5,868 nucleotides of DNA, taken from assembly GCA_017998475.1 (NCBI GenBank), contig JAGODA010000207.1:1-5868 (forward strand), in the 5' to 3' direction. The position numbers and the translations under genes were made by a program. The notes under the pieces were generated by a model. It was not told where the DNA came from and did not search any database. It was given only the letters and a program-made list of their open reading frames with translations. Source of the DNA: Spirochaetota bacterium (lineage in GTDB: Bacteria > Spirochaetota > UBA4802 > UBA5368). Of this stretch, positions 5,496 through 5,868 are shown piece after piece (the stretch's first letter is position 1; the number at the start of each line of letters is the position of its first letter).

Positions 5496-5868
5496 TTAAC
5501 GGCGGCCTCCCGGCCGCTCGATCACATGGACCACCAGGCCGCTGCGGAGCTTCGGTTCGAACCAGGTCGACTTCGGCGGCATCAGCCCTCCTTTGTCGGC
5601 AACCTCGATAAGCTCCTCTATGGACGTGGGATGCAGTGAAAAGGCCACGGCGAATCCGCCTTCGCGTACCAGCCGTTCGAGCTCACCCGGTCCGCGCAGG
5701 CCCCCGACGAAGTCGATCCGCGTGTCCTTTCGCGGGTCCCGTATGCCCAACAGCGGCCCGAGTATGGAATTCTGTAAAACCGAAACATCGAGCCGCGCCA
5801 CGGTGTCTCCCTCGGGAGTGAAACGCGGAGAGAGAAGCAGCCATCTTCCATCCAGAAACATGCAGAAC
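5496..5868 (-). CDS. DUF1015-family protein, C-terminal part (5' end outside window)
   Basis: The frame is open to the right edge (the first codons in view give FCMFLDGRW), so this is only the last 123 or so residues of a protein whose family is usually about 400-450 aa. The hallmarks of the DUF1015 C-terminus are visible: a MFLDGRWLLL strand, DVSVLQNSILGPLLGI, then RIDFVGG, and the highly conserved GLMPPKSTWFEPKLRSGLVV near the end. The family (PF06245) is widespread and uncharacterised; members often sit near serine-biosynthesis genes in other genomes, but nothing in this window tests that. The protein ends in RPGGRR. It is transcribed toward the tRNA gene and is separated by that gene from the minus-strand cluster, so it is probably a different transcription unit. 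The ATG at 5861 is internal, not the start. Confidence 0.9.
   Translation of the reverse strand, partial: FCMFLDGRWLLLSPRFTPEGDTVARLDVSVLQNSILGPLLGIRDPRKDTRIDFVGGLRGPGELERLVREGGFAVAFSLHPTSIEELIEVADKGGLMPPKSTWFEPKLRSGLVVHVIERPGGRR
5502..5517 (-). terminator. Possible hairpin at the stop codon of the DUF1015 gene
   Basis: On the minus strand a perfect 6-bp GC stem, GCGGCC, loop GGGA, GGCCGC, overlaps the final codons and is followed by CGTTAATTATCTT. The T tract is broken, so intrinsic termination would be weak. On the plus strand the same hairpin follows the tRNA but has no T tract. It may just be codon bias (Arg-Pro-Gly-Gly-Arg). Confidence 0.3.

Overview
The window is GC-rich bacterial DNA in which almost all coding capacity lies on the minus strand. 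No gene gives a firm taxonomic assignment. The combination of a membrane-anchored TPR protein ending in a decayed Mrr-like fold, a nucleotide-sensor/ATPase/patatin fusion, a short coiled-coil protein and a STAS anti-anti-sigma protein reminds me of spirochaete-type (Leptospira-like) or similar large free-living genomes. That is an impression, not a result.

Right end (about 5217-5868): the 3' end of a DUF1015-family gene (minus, cut by the window edge) converges on a tRNA-Ala(GGC) gene (plus). To the left of the tRNA is a gap of about 160 bp that looks like a divergent promoter region. A TTGACA box pointing to the tRNA directly abuts a TATAAT box pointing to the minus-strand gene cluster.

Centre (5216 down to 778): five genes in one direction with gaps of 36, 15, 65 and 33 bp (the fourth measured to the preferred start at 1593), probably one transcription unit. 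In transcription order they are: (1) a 106-aa coiled-coil protein; (2) a 452-aa protein with one N-terminal membrane helix, about seven TPRs and a C-terminal Mrr-endonuclease-like domain lacking recognisable catalytic residues; (3) a 608-aa fusion of a cyclic-nucleotide-binding-like domain, a ParA/MinD-type ATPase and a patatin-like domain; (4) a four-helix membrane protein of 148 aa; (5) a 111-aa STAS-domain anti-sigma-factor antagonist.

Left end (761 down to 1): a sixth minus-strand gene begins 16 bp after the STAS gene and runs off the window. It encodes a large protein I do not recognise securely; a distant link to glycosidase/debranching-type proteins is possible but unproven.

The most notable item is the 608-aa fusion. 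It has the domain order of eukaryotic neuropathy target esterase (NTE), but its middle ATPase domain has kept the deviant Walker A motif while its patatin domain keeps GXSXG and appears to have lost the glycine-rich oxyanion loop and the catalytic Asp. Together with the TPR scaffold, the coiled-coil protein and the STAS switch, this suggests a membrane-associated signalling assembly built partly from retired enzyme folds. The functional link between the genes is inference from gene order.
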